The notes under the pieces were generated by a model. It made no database searches and was not told the DNA's origin. It saw only the letters and a list, made by a program, of their open reading frames with translations. A program made the translations under genes and the position numbers. A DNA stretch of 64,000 nt from JBGPLJ01 sp963826145 (GTDB lineage: Bacteria; Pseudomonadota; Gammaproteobacteria; Steroidobacterales; Steroidobacteraceae). The stretch spans positions 1,364,001-1,428,000 of the forward strand of contig CAWGVW010000002.1 in the NCBI GenBank assembly GCA_963826145.1. The letters are read 5' to 3'. This document shows, piece by piece, positions 33,141-41,363 of this stretch (positions are counted from its first letter, which is position 1; the number at the start of each line of letters is the position of its first letter).

Positions 33141-35215
33141 CAGGGGCCATGATCGCGGCCATGACCGGCGCGTCCGGGACTAGCTTTACGGCCGGCTTTC
33201 GCCGCCGCATCACCTGGGCCGGGATCGCGTTCATCGTACTCATCATCGCGGCCGACGCGTATGAGGCCTGGCAGGACTACGCCGCCGCCGTTGCGCGCAG
33301 CCAGCGCACCCTCGCGGGCTTGAGCCGTGCGCTCGCTGGCCAGACCGCGCGCATGATCGAGGAAATCGACGTCGCGCTTGAGGACTATTCGGCCTGGAGC
33401 GCATCGGCTGCGGGACAGGCCGCAACGCCCGATGAGCGCCGCACGCGCTTGCGCCGGCGAGTCGCTGCCTTCCCCTTCGTGCATTCCGCAGCGGTTTTCG
33501 GGAGCGATGGCGCAATCCGCCTGACTAGCCGCAACGGCGAGCCGGCCGACCTCAACGTCAGCAAGGCGCCTGCATTTGCCATGCACCAGCGCGGCGGGGC
33601 CGACCTTTTGTACATCAGCACGCCCGCGATCGGCCGGGCCGATCGTTACCTCACCTTCGCCTTGAGCCGGCGCCTCGAGGATCCCCAAGGACGGTTTGCA
33701 GGCGTCGTGGCGGCGCGCATGGCCTTCGAGTACCTCACCCGCTTCTACGCCACGATCGACATTGGCACGGACGCCTCGATTCGCCTCTTTCGCGATGACG
33801 GCGTGACGCTTGCGGAGTACCCGGAACGGGCGGCTGGCCGGTCGCTCCTTGCGCGGCAGCGGATAGAAGGCTATCCGCTCGCAGTCGAGATGTCGTGGCC
33901 GCTCGCGAGCGCGTTGCGCCCCTGGGTGGCCGAGGAGGAGGCGAGCGCGCTGCGCACGGCCACACTCGCCGCGCTCGCGATCCTGCTGCTGGTCGGCCTC
34001 AATCGGGCGCTGCGGCGCCGCGACCTCGCCGACCTCAGGCGCCGCAACCTCGAACGGCGGATCAGCGACCTGCGCAAGCACCAGGCCCTCGGATCGCTCG
34101 CGGCGGCGACCGCTCATGACTTCAACAACGTGCTGAGCGCCATTGTCGGCAATGCGGAACTCGCCCGCTCATCGTGTCGCGACAGCGCCGAAGCGCAGGC
34201 GCTGCTCGACCGGCTGCTGGGCGCGGCGGAGCGCGCGCGACAGCTTGTGCGCCGTGTTCTCACCTTCGACCGCAATCGGAGCGTCGCCTACGTGCCGACG
34301 AACCTCGCGACGATTGTCGGCGAAGTGCTCGACCAGGTGCGAGCGACGCTCCCCCGGTCCATCAGGTTGCTTGCGCCGCCGGCCTCGGAGCACGCCTGGA
34401 TCATGGGCGACGCCACGGAGATCTATCAGGTCGCCGTGAACCTCTGCACAAACGCAGTGCAGGCCATGCCCGCGGGCGGCGAGCTCGAGGTGCGCATCGA
34501 GACTGTCGACGTGCGTGAGGAACGCGCTCTACGAGCCGGGCGGCTCCGGCCCGGCCGCTGGTTGAGGCTCGCCGTAGCGGATGCCGGCGCCGGACTCGAC
34601 CCCGCGCAGCTCGAGCGCATCTTCGAGCCCTTCTTCACGACCAAGCGCGACAGTGCGGGCACCGGGATTGGGCTCGCGGTCGTACGCAACATCGTAAGCC
34701 GCATGGGTGGCGCACTGGATGTCGAGAGCGAGCCAGGGGCCGGCGCTCGCTTCCTCATCTACTGGCCGCAGATCGTCGAAGCGCCGTCGTCCGGCCGGAC
34801 CCCGCGTGCGGCCACGCGCGGCAATGGCGAAACCGTCCTCGTCGTCGACGACGATCCGGAGCTTGTGACGCTCGCGGAAGACATGCTCGCGATGCTCGGC
34901 TACGAGCCGGTCGGCTTCAGCGATGGGCGCGGTGCGCTCGAGGCCTTTCGCAAGGATCAGGACCGGTTCGATGCCGTCATCACCGATGAACGCATGCCGG
35001 CGCTGCGCGGAACGGCCCTCGCGCGCGCAATCCACAGCTTGCGCAGCGATGTGCCCGTCATTCTGCTGACCGGCCATCGCGAATCCGATCTCGACGAGCG
35101 AGCGAGCGCAGCCGGTGTTACGCAGGTCATCGAAAAGCCGCTGCGCGCGCACGATCTCGAAGCGGCTCTCGACCGCGCGTTGCGCCGCGGCGGCATCGCT
35201 GCCGCCGCGGGCTGA
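33137..35215 (+). CDS. hybrid sensor histidine kinase with C-terminal receiver
   Basis: A 692-residue inner-membrane kinase. Transmembrane helices at about 25-40 and 283-299 enclose a periplasmic dCache-like sensor. The HisKA phosphoacceptor is H327 in TAHDFNNVLSAI. The ATPase domain shows VNLCTNAVQAM (N box), VADAGAGLDP, FEPFFTTKR and GTGIGLAVVRNI. A receiver domain ends the protein, with Asp in VITDERMPALRG and Lys in VIEKPLR. It overlaps the DUF6491 gene by ATGA and converges on the Spy-like gene. Confidence 0.93.
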   Translation: MTGAMIAAMTGASGTSFTAGFRRRITWAGIAFIVLIIAADAYEAWQDYAAAVARSQRTLAGLSRALAGQTARMIEEIDVALEDYSAWSASAAGQAATPDERRTRLRRRVAAFPFVHSAAVFGSDGAIRLTSRNGEPADLNVSKAPAFAMHQRGGADLLYISTPAIGRADRYLTFALSRRLEDPQGRFAGVVAARMAFEYLTRFYATIDIGTDASIRLFRDDGVTLAEYPERAAGRSLLARQRIEGYPLAVEMSWPLASALRPWVAEEEASALRTATLAALAILLLVGLNRALRRRDLADLRRRNLERRISDLRKHQALGSLAAATAHDFNNVLSAIVGNAELARSSCRDSAEAQALLDRLLGAAERARQLVRRVLTFDRNRSVAYVPTNLATIVGEVLDQVRATLPRSIRLLAPPASEHAWIMGDATEIYQVAVNLCTNAVQAMPAGGELEVRIETVDVREERALRAGRLRPGRWLRLAVADAGAGLDPAQLERIFEPFFTTKRDSAGTGIGLAVVRNIVSRMGGALDVESEPGAGARFLIYWPQIVEAPSSGRTPRAATRGNGETVLVVDDDPELVTLAEDMLAMLGYEPVGFSDGRGALEAFRKDQDRFDAVITDERMPALRGTALARAIHSLRSDVPVILLTGHRESDLDERASAAGVTQVIEKPLRAHDLEAALDRALRRGGIAAAAG

Positions 35216-35221
35216 CCCCTT

Positions 35222-35791
35222 CTAATTGCTCGCGCCGTCCGTCTGCGACTGCATGCCGTGGTGGTGCGTCTTGCGCTCTGCGGCCGCCTGTTTCATGAGT
35301 TCGGGCAGACGGGCCTTCTGCTCGGGTGTCAGCACGGAATACACCCGGGTTCGCAGGGAACTTGCTTCCTGCACCATCGATGCGGCGAGTGCCTGGCTGT
35401 CCTTGCTCGCCTTCGCGACGGCCGCCGCGTATTTGGGATCGTCGGGCATCGTGTTCTGAAAGGTATCGATCACGTCGCGCAGGCTCTCGTGCATCTTCTG
35501 CATCTGGGGCCGTGCGTCCGTGAAGATGTCGTGCACGCTCTTCTTCTGCTCGTCGGTCAGGTCAAGCTGGTGCAGCGCCGGGCCGAAGCCGCCGTCCATG
35601 CCCATCCCGAACGCGTCGTCGTGGTGGCCGAAGCTGCCGCCGTGCTCGCCCCAATGGCGATGCGATTGATCCTGCGGTGGCGTGGCAGGGTCTGTCTGGC
35701 TCAAGGCCGAGGTTTCATAGGTGACGAGCACGCCGGCGCTCAGCAGCACGCCAAGCACGCCGTTGCGCACCAGTTTCATACGGGGACTCAT
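35222..35791 (-). CDS. Spy/CpxP-family periplasmic protein (LTxxQ motif)
   Basis: A 189-residue exported protein with a signal peptide (about 1-30), a His-rich region (HRHWGEHGGSFGHHDD) and the paired LDLTDEQKKSVHDIF and VLTPEQKARLPELM repeats typical of Spy and CpxP, ATP-independent envelope chaperones or metal-responsive factors. AGGAG lies seven bases before ATG 35791. The His-rich stretches at both ends could bind metal. It is divergent from the outer-membrane protein, with a palindrome between them. Confidence 0.85.
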   Translation of the reverse strand: MSPRMKLVRNGVLGVLLSAGVLVTYETSALSQTDPATPPQDQSHRHWGEHGGSFGHHDDAFGMGMDGGFGPALHQLDLTDEQKKSVHDIFTDARPQMQKMHESLRDVIDTFQNTMPDDPKYAAAVAKASKDSQALAASMVQEASSLRTRVYSVLTPEQKARLPELMKQAAAERKTHHHGMQSQTDGASN

Positions 35792-35883
35792 GACGGTTCT
35801 CCTTGCAGGGCACATGGATCGAGGGATGCGAGAGGCGGTGGACCGGTCGCAGCGATTTTGGTTCAAGGCGGCCGGCGGCGCCG

Positions 35884-35900
35884 TTTCATCTGTAATGAAA
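35884..35900. promoter_or_regulatory. palindrome in the divergent spy-like/OMP intergenic region, possible operator
   Basis: TTTCAT-CTGTA-ATGAAA lies in the 186-bp region between the two divergent starts. It shares the nine bases TTTCATCTG with the palindrome at 32661-32678 next to the response regulator, which makes both genes candidate targets of that regulator. Confidence 0.4.
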
Positions 35901-35977
35901 TGACACTCAGCGGAAACACGGCTGTAGCCGGCAGAGGCGAGCATGGCTCCACGGTCAAAACACGAGGAGTCGCCCCC

Positions 35978-36769
35978 ATGCTGAAGAAATTCGCCCTGCC
36001 GATGACCCTTGCCGGATTCTGCGCGACGCATGCCGCCACCGCCACGGCGGCCGACGACGGCCGCTGGTCGACGACGATCTGGGCCGGCGCGCTCTTCAAT
36101 CAGACCGGCACGATGCAGTTCGCCACCACCGGATCGATTGCCGACCTTGGCTCGCTCGATCCGGCGCTCGCCGACGACTCGGGCTCGACGACCATCAAGC
36201 GCCTGTCGTTTCCCGACGTCTTTCGCGGTGGCGCGACGCTCGGCGCCGAGCTCACCTACCACACGGGCGAGAGCTTGGAGCCGTTCGCAAGTGTGAGCAT
36301 CTCGCGCTTGAGCGGAGGTGCGATGACCATCGGTGAGATCACATCCGATGCACTCACGAACCCGGCCGCGATTCGCGTCAACTACGACGATGCGCAATCC
36401 ACGGCACTTAGTTTCGGCGCGAACTACCTCTTCCTCCAATCCGGCATCGTGCAGCCGTTCGTCACGGGCTTCGTCGGCGCCGAGCACGCGGATGCATTGC
36501 GCGCGAATGTCGACCTGGAAGTCCTCGAACGGCGCTTCGAGCATCAGACGGTCATTCCGAACAACACGCGATTCCTGGCGGGACTTGAGGGAGGTGTCAG
36601 CTGTCGGCTGGGACAGAGCTCGGACCTCAAATTCGCGATCGGAGCCGAACACGTATCCGCCGACGATCTGCAGTCGGCTTTTCTCTCGCCAGCCGGCGTC
36701 AGCGCGGTGCGGATCAACCAGAGCCAGTGGTCGTTTCCCGCGGAGATCGGCCTGAACTATCGATTCTGA
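35978..36769 (+). CDS. outer-membrane beta-barrel protein
   Basis: A 263-residue protein with a signal peptide (about 1-24, ending ATATA) and alternating hydrophobic strands. It ends with LNYRF, the C-terminal Phe signature recognised by the BAM complex. GAGGAG precedes ATG 35978. The frame extends upstream but only in the region antisense to spy, with no family similarity. The exact barrel family and function are not recognised. Confidence 0.8.
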   Translation: MLKKFALPMTLAGFCATHAATATAADDGRWSTTIWAGALFNQTGTMQFATTGSIADLGSLDPALADDSGSTTIKRLSFPDVFRGGATLGAELTYHTGESLEPFASVSISRLSGGAMTIGEITSDALTNPAAIRVNYDDAQSTALSFGANYLFLQSGIVQPFVTGFVGAEHADALRANVDLEVLERRFEHQTVIPNNTRFLAGLEGGVSCRLGQSSDLKFAIGAEHVSADDLQSAFLSPAGVSAVRINQSQWSFPAEIGLNYRF

Positions 36770-36785
36770 CTTTGTCGTACTGACT

Positions 36786-36868
36786 TTGTCCGGCATGCGC
36801 GGCGCTGAAAACCTGGGTGCTCCCCCTCCCAGCTCGTTGATCTCCGCCAGCGCCCGCGTGCCGGACAA
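36786..36868. other. 83-nt hairpin structure between the OMP gene and a small ORF
   Basis: TTGTCCGGCATGCGCGGCGCTG (36786-36807) pairs with CAGCGCCCGCGTGCCGGACAA (36848-36868), with one indel and one G-U change. An inner CTGGG/CCCAG hairpin sits in the loop. It is just after a direct repeat of TGACTTTGTC. It could terminate the OMP transcript or form a structured leader for the next ORF. Confidence 0.6.
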
Positions 36869-36891
36869 CCCTCACAGGGAGTGCACCATTC

Positions 36892-37083
36892 ATGACGATT
36901 CCAATGACGACGGACAGCGGTGCCATCAGCGATGTCGGCTGGCGCGCGGCGGTGCTCGAAGTGCACCAGGCGCAGACGCGCTATCTCGCCCTGCTCCAGG
37001 CGGAAGTGGCGGACGATCGCGATCTTGAACTCGCCTGGCTCGCCCTCTGGCGCGCCGAACAGCGCCGCGACAGCATGCTATAG
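36892..37083 (+). CDS. hypothetical small helical protein
   Basis: A 63-residue ORF, acidic and rich in Ala/Leu/Arg, predicted to be mostly helical (VLEVHQAQTRYLALLQAEVA). AGGGAG lies about ten bases before the ATG. It overlaps the 3' end of the convergent aldo/keto reductase gene by six bases. I recognise no family, and a chance ORF is possible, but the RBS and structured leader favour expression. Confidence 0.5.
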   Translation: MTIPMTTDSGAISDVGWRAAVLEVHQAQTRYLALLQAEVADDRDLELAWLALWRAEQRRDSML

Positions 37084-38064
37084 CGCGGCCTCGATGGCGC
37101 GCAGCTCGTCGGCGGTGAAGGCAGGGGCGGCGAGGGCGCCGACGGCGTCCTCGATCTGCGAAACGCGGCTCGCGCCGATGAGCGCAGAGGTCATCTGCGG
37201 ATGACGCAGTACCCATGCGAGTGCAAGTTGCGCAAGCGTCTGCCCGCGCTCCTTCGCGAGTTCATTGAGCTTCCGCACTCGCGTGAGTTTCTCCTCTGTG
37301 ATGTGCGCGGCCTTCAGGAACCCGTGATCCTTCGATGCGCGCGATCCTGCAGGGATGCCGCGCAGGTACTTGTCGGTGAGCAAACCCTGCCCGAGCGGGG
37401 AAAACGCAATGCAGCCAATCCCTTCCTCGCCGAGCACATCGAGGAGACCGCTCTCGATCCAGCGATTGAAAAGGCTGTACGAGGGCTGGTGGATGAGGCA
37501 CGGCGTGCCGAGTCCGCGTAGCAATGCTGCGGCCTGGCGCGCTTCCTCCGGCCGGTAGTTCGAGATCCCTGCGTAAAGCGCGCGGCCGCTGCGCACAGCG
37601 TAATCGAGCGCGCCCATCGTTTCCGCGAGCGGCGTCTGCGGGTCCGGGCGGTGGTGATAGAAGATGTCGACGTACTCGAGCCCCATGCGCTCAAGACTCT
37701 GGTCGAGGCTTGCGATCAGGTATTTTCGGGAGCCCCACTCGCCGTACGGCCCGGGCCACATCAGATAGCCCGCCTTGGAGGAGATGACGACTTCGTCGCG
37801 ATGGCTCGCGAGGTCCATCGCGAGGATCTTGCCGAAGTTCGACTCCGCTGAGCCGGGCGGCGGGCCGTAGTTGTTCGCGAGATCGAAATGCGTGATGCCG
37901 AGATCGAAGGCGCGCCGCACGAGCGAGCGGCCGTTGTCGAAATCATCCACACCGCCGAAGTTATGCCACAGGCCGAGCGAAATCGCCGGGAGCTTGAGGC
38001 CGCTGCGTCCGCAGCGGTTGTAGCGCAGGGTGGCGTAGCGGGAGTCGGCCGGAACGTAACGCAT
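37078..38064 (-). CDS. aldo/keto reductase (YghZ/L-glyceraldehyde-3-phosphate reductase type)
   Basis: NADPH-dependent TIM-barrel reductase, 328 residues. Motifs: RYNRCGRSGLKLPAISLG, FDLANNYGPPPGSAE with the catalytic Tyr, VISSKAGY with the Lys, YVDIFYHHRPD with the His, and ALIGASRVSQIEDAV in the cofactor site. The pattern GPPPGSAE and YHHRPD is that of E. coli YghZ, which detoxifies L-GAP or methylglyoxal. ATG 38064 was chosen since homology begins there. Confidence 0.92.
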   Translation of the reverse strand: MRYVPADSRYATLRYNRCGRSGLKLPAISLGLWHNFGGVDDFDNGRSLVRRAFDLGITHFDLANNYGPPPGSAESNFGKILAMDLASHRDEVVISSKAGYLMWPGPYGEWGSRKYLIASLDQSLERMGLEYVDIFYHHRPDPQTPLAETMGALDYAVRSGRALYAGISNYRPEEARQAAALLRGLGTPCLIHQPSYSLFNRWIESGLLDVLGEEGIGCIAFSPLGQGLLTDKYLRGIPAGSRASKDHGFLKAAHITEEKLTRVRKLNELAKERGQTLAQLALAWVLRHPQMTSALIGASRVSQIEDAVGALAAPAFTADELRAIEAAL

Positions 38065-38176
38065 CAGGGGAGTGACCCTAGCATACGATCCGCGACCGCC
38101 GCGCACGTCGTTTTGACAGCGGCGCGACTGCGCCGTGACAATGGCTGCCCCTTGGGTTTCCCGCGTGTGTGCTTCA

Positions 38177-38938
38177 ATGAAAATTCCCGTCCTGTGCTTC
38201 CTTTGCGTCGCTGCGTCAATCGGCAGCATGAACGCTTCGGCCGACGAGCCCGCGACCAAACCGGCGACCCCTGCCGCGGCAACCGCTCCGGCGCCGGCGG
38301 CGAAGCCCGCGGCGCCTGCCGCTGCGGTGCCGTCGACCGGGCCGCTCACCGACGCTCAGGCAAGCTACCGAATCGGTGTATCGCTCGGCGAACAGCTGTC
38401 GCAGGTCGGCATTTCGCCGGATGGCGTCAAGACCGAGGAACTCTCGCGCGGCGTGCGTGATGCGCTGAAGGGTTCGCGGCTGTCGCCGGAGGAAGGCAAG
38501 CAGCTCAATGACTGGGTGCTCGCCGCGCGCGATGCGGTGGGCAAGCGCAATGCCGCAGCGGCCGACAAGTTTCTGGCCGAGAACACGAAAGCCGCGGGCG
38601 TCGTGACGACCGCGTCGGGCCTCCAATATAAGGTGGTCACGCCCGGCAACGGCGCGTCGCCCAAGCCGACCGATACCGTCAAGGTGAACTACCGCGGGAC
38701 ACTCCTTAACGGCACGGAGTTCGACAGCTCCTACAAGCGTGGCCAACCTGCGGAGTTTCCGGTGAATGGCGTCATCAAGGGCTGGCAGGAAGCGCTCGTT
38801 CTCATGAAGCCGGGTGCGAAGTGGAAGCTGTTCGTTCCGCCCGCCCTCGGCTATGGGATGAATCAGAGCGGCCCGATACCGCCGGGCTCGGCGCTCGTTT
38901 TCGACGTCGAGCTGCTTACCGTTACGCCGAAACCATAG
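38177..38938 (+). CDS. FKBP-type peptidyl-prolyl isomerase (FkpA/Mip-like)
   Basis: A periplasmic 253-residue PPIase. A signal peptide (1-22) is followed by an Ala/Pro-rich linker (about 25-57), a helical dimerisation domain (SYRIGVSLGEQLSQVGIS) and the FKBP domain from about residue 150: VKVNYRGTLLNGTEFDSSYKR, VIKGWQEALVLMKPG and FVPPALGYG. Active-site Tyr, Phe, Asp and Trp positions are conserved. ATG 38177 was chosen because it begins the signal peptide. Confidence 0.92.
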   Translation: MKIPVLCFLCVAASIGSMNASADEPATKPATPAAATAPAPAAKPAAPAAAVPSTGPLTDAQASYRIGVSLGEQLSQVGISPDGVKTEELSRGVRDALKGSRLSPEEGKQLNDWVLAARDAVGKRNAAAADKFLAENTKAAGVVTTASGLQYKVVTPGNGASPKPTDTVKVNYRGTLLNGTEFDSSYKRGQPAEFPVNGVIKGWQEALVLMKPGAKWKLFVPPALGYGMNQSGPIPPGSALVFDVELLTVTPKP

Positions 38939-38997
38939 CGGTCGTCGATCGCCTGAGCTCCGCCGCGTCGAGAGTCGATTTAACAGAACGCAAGCGC

Positions 38998-39043
38998 ACC
39001 CGCAGAAAAGAACCTACCGCCCGTGCGGGTTTTCCTGCATCAT
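38998..39043 (+). terminator. terminator-like hairpin after the FKBP gene
   Basis: ACCCGCA near 39000 pairs with TGCGGGT near 39035, followed by TTTCC. It lies in the 160-bp gap between the FKBP gene and the next ORF. The loop is long (about 20 bases), so this is a moderate match. I see nothing else in the gap. Confidence 0.4.
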
Positions 39044-39098
39044 GCGTGCGCGGAAGGCATCGACAGAATGCCGGCTCAGGGGACGCAGGGAAAAGCGA

Positions 39099-39767
39099 AT
39101 GGCTCGGTTACAGAGTCTCACGTTCAAGCGGTTGATGGACGAGTCCGAGCGGGCGCTCTGGCGGGCGGATTGCCTGCCGGACTACTACCGCCTGCCGATT
39201 CGCCAGGTGCTCCACGATTGCGCGCGCTATCACAGCTGGGAGGTGAGCCATGCGCGACTGATGCGGCACGTTGCGCGCGAAGGTCAACCGATCGGCCAGG
39301 CATTTTCGCTGCGTGAGGCGACCGTGCGCATGATCCATCGGCGCGGCCTCTTCGACTACCTGCGCACTCACAATGTCCGCGGCGCTGCGCGGGAGCGTCT
39401 CTTTGAAGTCTTCTACGGCCCCATGGATTTTAGCGAGGCCGTACTCTGCGAACACCGGCAGTACCTGCTCGCGGCTTCCAGCGGCTACTGCGGGGAAATG
39501 CTGGTCGAGGCGATTCACGACAGCCACGGACTGGGTCTCCTCGACCGCTACGAGGAGGTCTATCGGGACTATTTCGAGGTCTTCGGCCGCTTTGTGACCG
39601 CCGACGTGACCGGCGAACGCGATCTCGTCCCGGTGTTGCGGTCCGCCATGCTGAAGCAGCGCATGGCGAGCGACCGCTTGCGCGCGCAGATGCTGACGCA
39701 CGGCCACGCCAGGCAGCTTGGGAATCAATCCGGGGCGCGCCCTCATCGCACTCTTATGAGCGCGTAA
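39099..39767 (+). CDS. hypothetical protein, 222 residues
   Basis: No family recognised. The protein is soluble, Arg-rich and probably helical, without a signal peptide. Visible features are the aromatic RADCLPDYYRLP near the start, LREATVRMIHRRGLFDYLRTH, and an acidic aromatic YEEVYRDYFEVFGRFV. ATG 39099 is preceded by AGGGAAAA. It stands alone between the FKBP gene and the convergent AAA ATPase gene. Good codon usage supports a real gene. Confidence 0.7.
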   Translation: MARLQSLTFKRLMDESERALWRADCLPDYYRLPIRQVLHDCARYHSWEVSHARLMRHVAREGQPIGQAFSLREATVRMIHRRGLFDYLRTHNVRGAARERLFEVFYGPMDFSEAVLCEHRQYLLAASSGYCGEMLVEAIHDSHGLGLLDRYEEVYRDYFEVFGRFVTADVTGERDLVPVLRSAMLKQRMASDRLRAQMLTHGHARQLGNQSGARPHRTLMSA

Positions 39768-39783
39768 GCCGTGACCTGAACGG

Positions 39784-41301
39784 CTATTCCGCCGGCACCG
39801 CTCGTTCCGCGGCCCAGGCCCGGAGCGAATCGACCTGCTCGGCCATGATCACCGACAGCGGCCTGGTCGCCGCGAGTTCCGCCCCGACATGGCGCGCGCC
39901 GGCGTCTTCCTTGCGTGCCCTGGCCGAATAGAGCGCGGCGACGACCGCCTGTTCGAGTTCGGCGCCCGAAAAGCCCTCCGAGCGTGCCACGAGCGGGCCG
40001 ATTTCGGCAGGCTCAAGCGGCAGTCCGCGCTTGTCGGCATGGAGCTTCAGGATCCGGGCGCGCGCCTCCGCGGTCGGCAGGTCGACAAAGAAGATCTCAT
40101 CGAAACGGCCTTTGCGGATCAGTTCGGGCGGGAGTGCCGCGATGTCGTTCGCGGTGGCGACGACGAAGACGTGACTCTTCTTGTCGGCGAGCCAGGTGAG
40201 GAGCGTACCGAGTACGCGTTTGGAGGTGCCGCTGTCGCCTTCGCCCGCCGCGACGCCCTTTTCGATCTCATCGAGCCACAGCACACAGGGCGCCATGGCA
40301 TCGGCGGTCGTCAGCGTGTCGCGCAGATTCCGTTCCGATTCGCCGTGCCACTTCGTGTACAGGGCGCCGAAATCGAGGCGCAGCAGCGGAACCCTGTAGG
40401 CGCCTGCCGCGGCGCGCGCCACGAGACTCTTGCCGCAACCCTGCACGCCCAGAAGGAGGATGCCCTTCGGCGCGTCGAGACCGCTCGAACGGCCCTCGAA
40501 AGCGGCACGCCGATCCTCGAGCCATTGCTTGAGCCGGGCGAGGCCACCGACGTCGGCGAACGCCGCCGTGTCATGCTCGAAAGTCACTGCGCCGTTGCGA
40601 TTGAGTACGCGGTACTTTGCTTCCATGAGCGCCGGGAGATCCGCTTGCGAGAGCATGCCGTCGTCGAAAATGGCCTTTCGCACGAGCCGGCGCGTGTCGC
40701 TCGTATTGAGTCCGGAGAGATTCTCGACGATGAGTTCGAGCGACTTCGGGTCCGCGGTCACCTTGGCGTCGCGATTCGCCGCGCGCCACTCATCGGCGAC
40801 CGACTGCACGATCCTGCGCCGCTCGTCGCGGGTGGGCACGGAGATCTCGAAGTAGGCACTGAAGTGCTCGAGTTCCGCGGGGAGCTTCACCTCGTAGCTG
40901 ACGAGCATGATGGTGCGGGCGACGCGGTCGTAGCCGAGGCAGACGTCCTTGATCAGCCGGACATTCGACGGATCGTCGAGATAGGGGTGGAAGTCGAGCA
41001 GCACGAAGACGCCCGCCTTGTCGACGGCCCGGATGTGCTTGAGCACCTCCTGGGGAGGAGCATTCATGTGCTGTGGACCGCCGAGGTTCATGTCGATGCG
41101 CTCGAGGCCGTCGGTTACGGTCCACTTGTAGATCGGCATCACCTGCGGGCGCGCGAGCCGCGGCGCGAGCGGCTTGAGGATGTCGAGCAGACGCAATTCG
41201 TCGCGGCTCTCGACCACGATGAGCGGAATGCGTGACCGCAGGACGATTTCGAGCTCGTGCGCGGTGTCGGTCGCCGGAGGTATCGGCAGGGTGGCAGCCA
41301 T
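39784..41301 (-). CDS. AAA+ ATPase of the Ycf46-like family
   Basis: A 505-residue cytosolic ATPase. Residues 1-250 form the N-terminal domain seen in Ycf46 proteins (LVVESRDELR-like start, DFHPYLDDPSNVRLIKD). The AAA domain has Walker A GVQGCGKSL, Walker B CVLWLDEIEKG, GDSGTSKRVLGTLLTWL and sensor VVATANDIAALPPELIRKGRFDE. Ycf46 affects CO2 use in cyanobacteria, but the proteobacterial role is unknown. It is divergent from the PLP decarboxylase, 62 bp apart. Confidence 0.88.
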   Translation of the reverse strand: MAATLPIPPATDTAHELEIVLRSRIPLIVVESRDELRLLDILKPLAPRLARPQVMPIYKWTVTDGLERIDMNLGGPQHMNAPPQEVLKHIRAVDKAGVFVLLDFHPYLDDPSNVRLIKDVCLGYDRVARTIMLVSYEVKLPAELEHFSAYFEISVPTRDERRRIVQSVADEWRAANRDAKVTADPKSLELIVENLSGLNTSDTRRLVRKAIFDDGMLSQADLPALMEAKYRVLNRNGAVTFEHDTAAFADVGGLARLKQWLEDRRAAFEGRSSGLDAPKGILLLGVQGCGKSLVARAAAGAYRVPLLRLDFGALYTKWHGESERNLRDTLTTADAMAPCVLWLDEIEKGVAAGEGDSGTSKRVLGTLLTWLADKKSHVFVVATANDIAALPPELIRKGRFDEIFFVDLPTAEARARILKLHADKRGLPLEPAEIGPLVARSEGFSGAELEQAVVAALYSARARKEDAGARHVGAELAATRPLSVIMAEQVDSLRAWAAERAVPAE

Positions 41302-41363
41302 GCGGGAGCGAACTCTACCATCTACCCATGCGCGCCGCGTTTTCCTAGAATGCCGACCGCTCC

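Noticed and set aside
35185..35210. GC hairpin at the end of the histidine kinase gene as a terminator
   Set aside because: CCGCGGCGGC/GCCGCCGCGG is a good stem, but it is inside Ala/Gly codons and lacks a U run, so coding bias explains it as well.
35258..35977. Upstream extension of the outer-membrane barrel frame
   Set aside because: It runs antisense through the Spy-like gene. The real start at 35978 has an RBS and a signal peptide.
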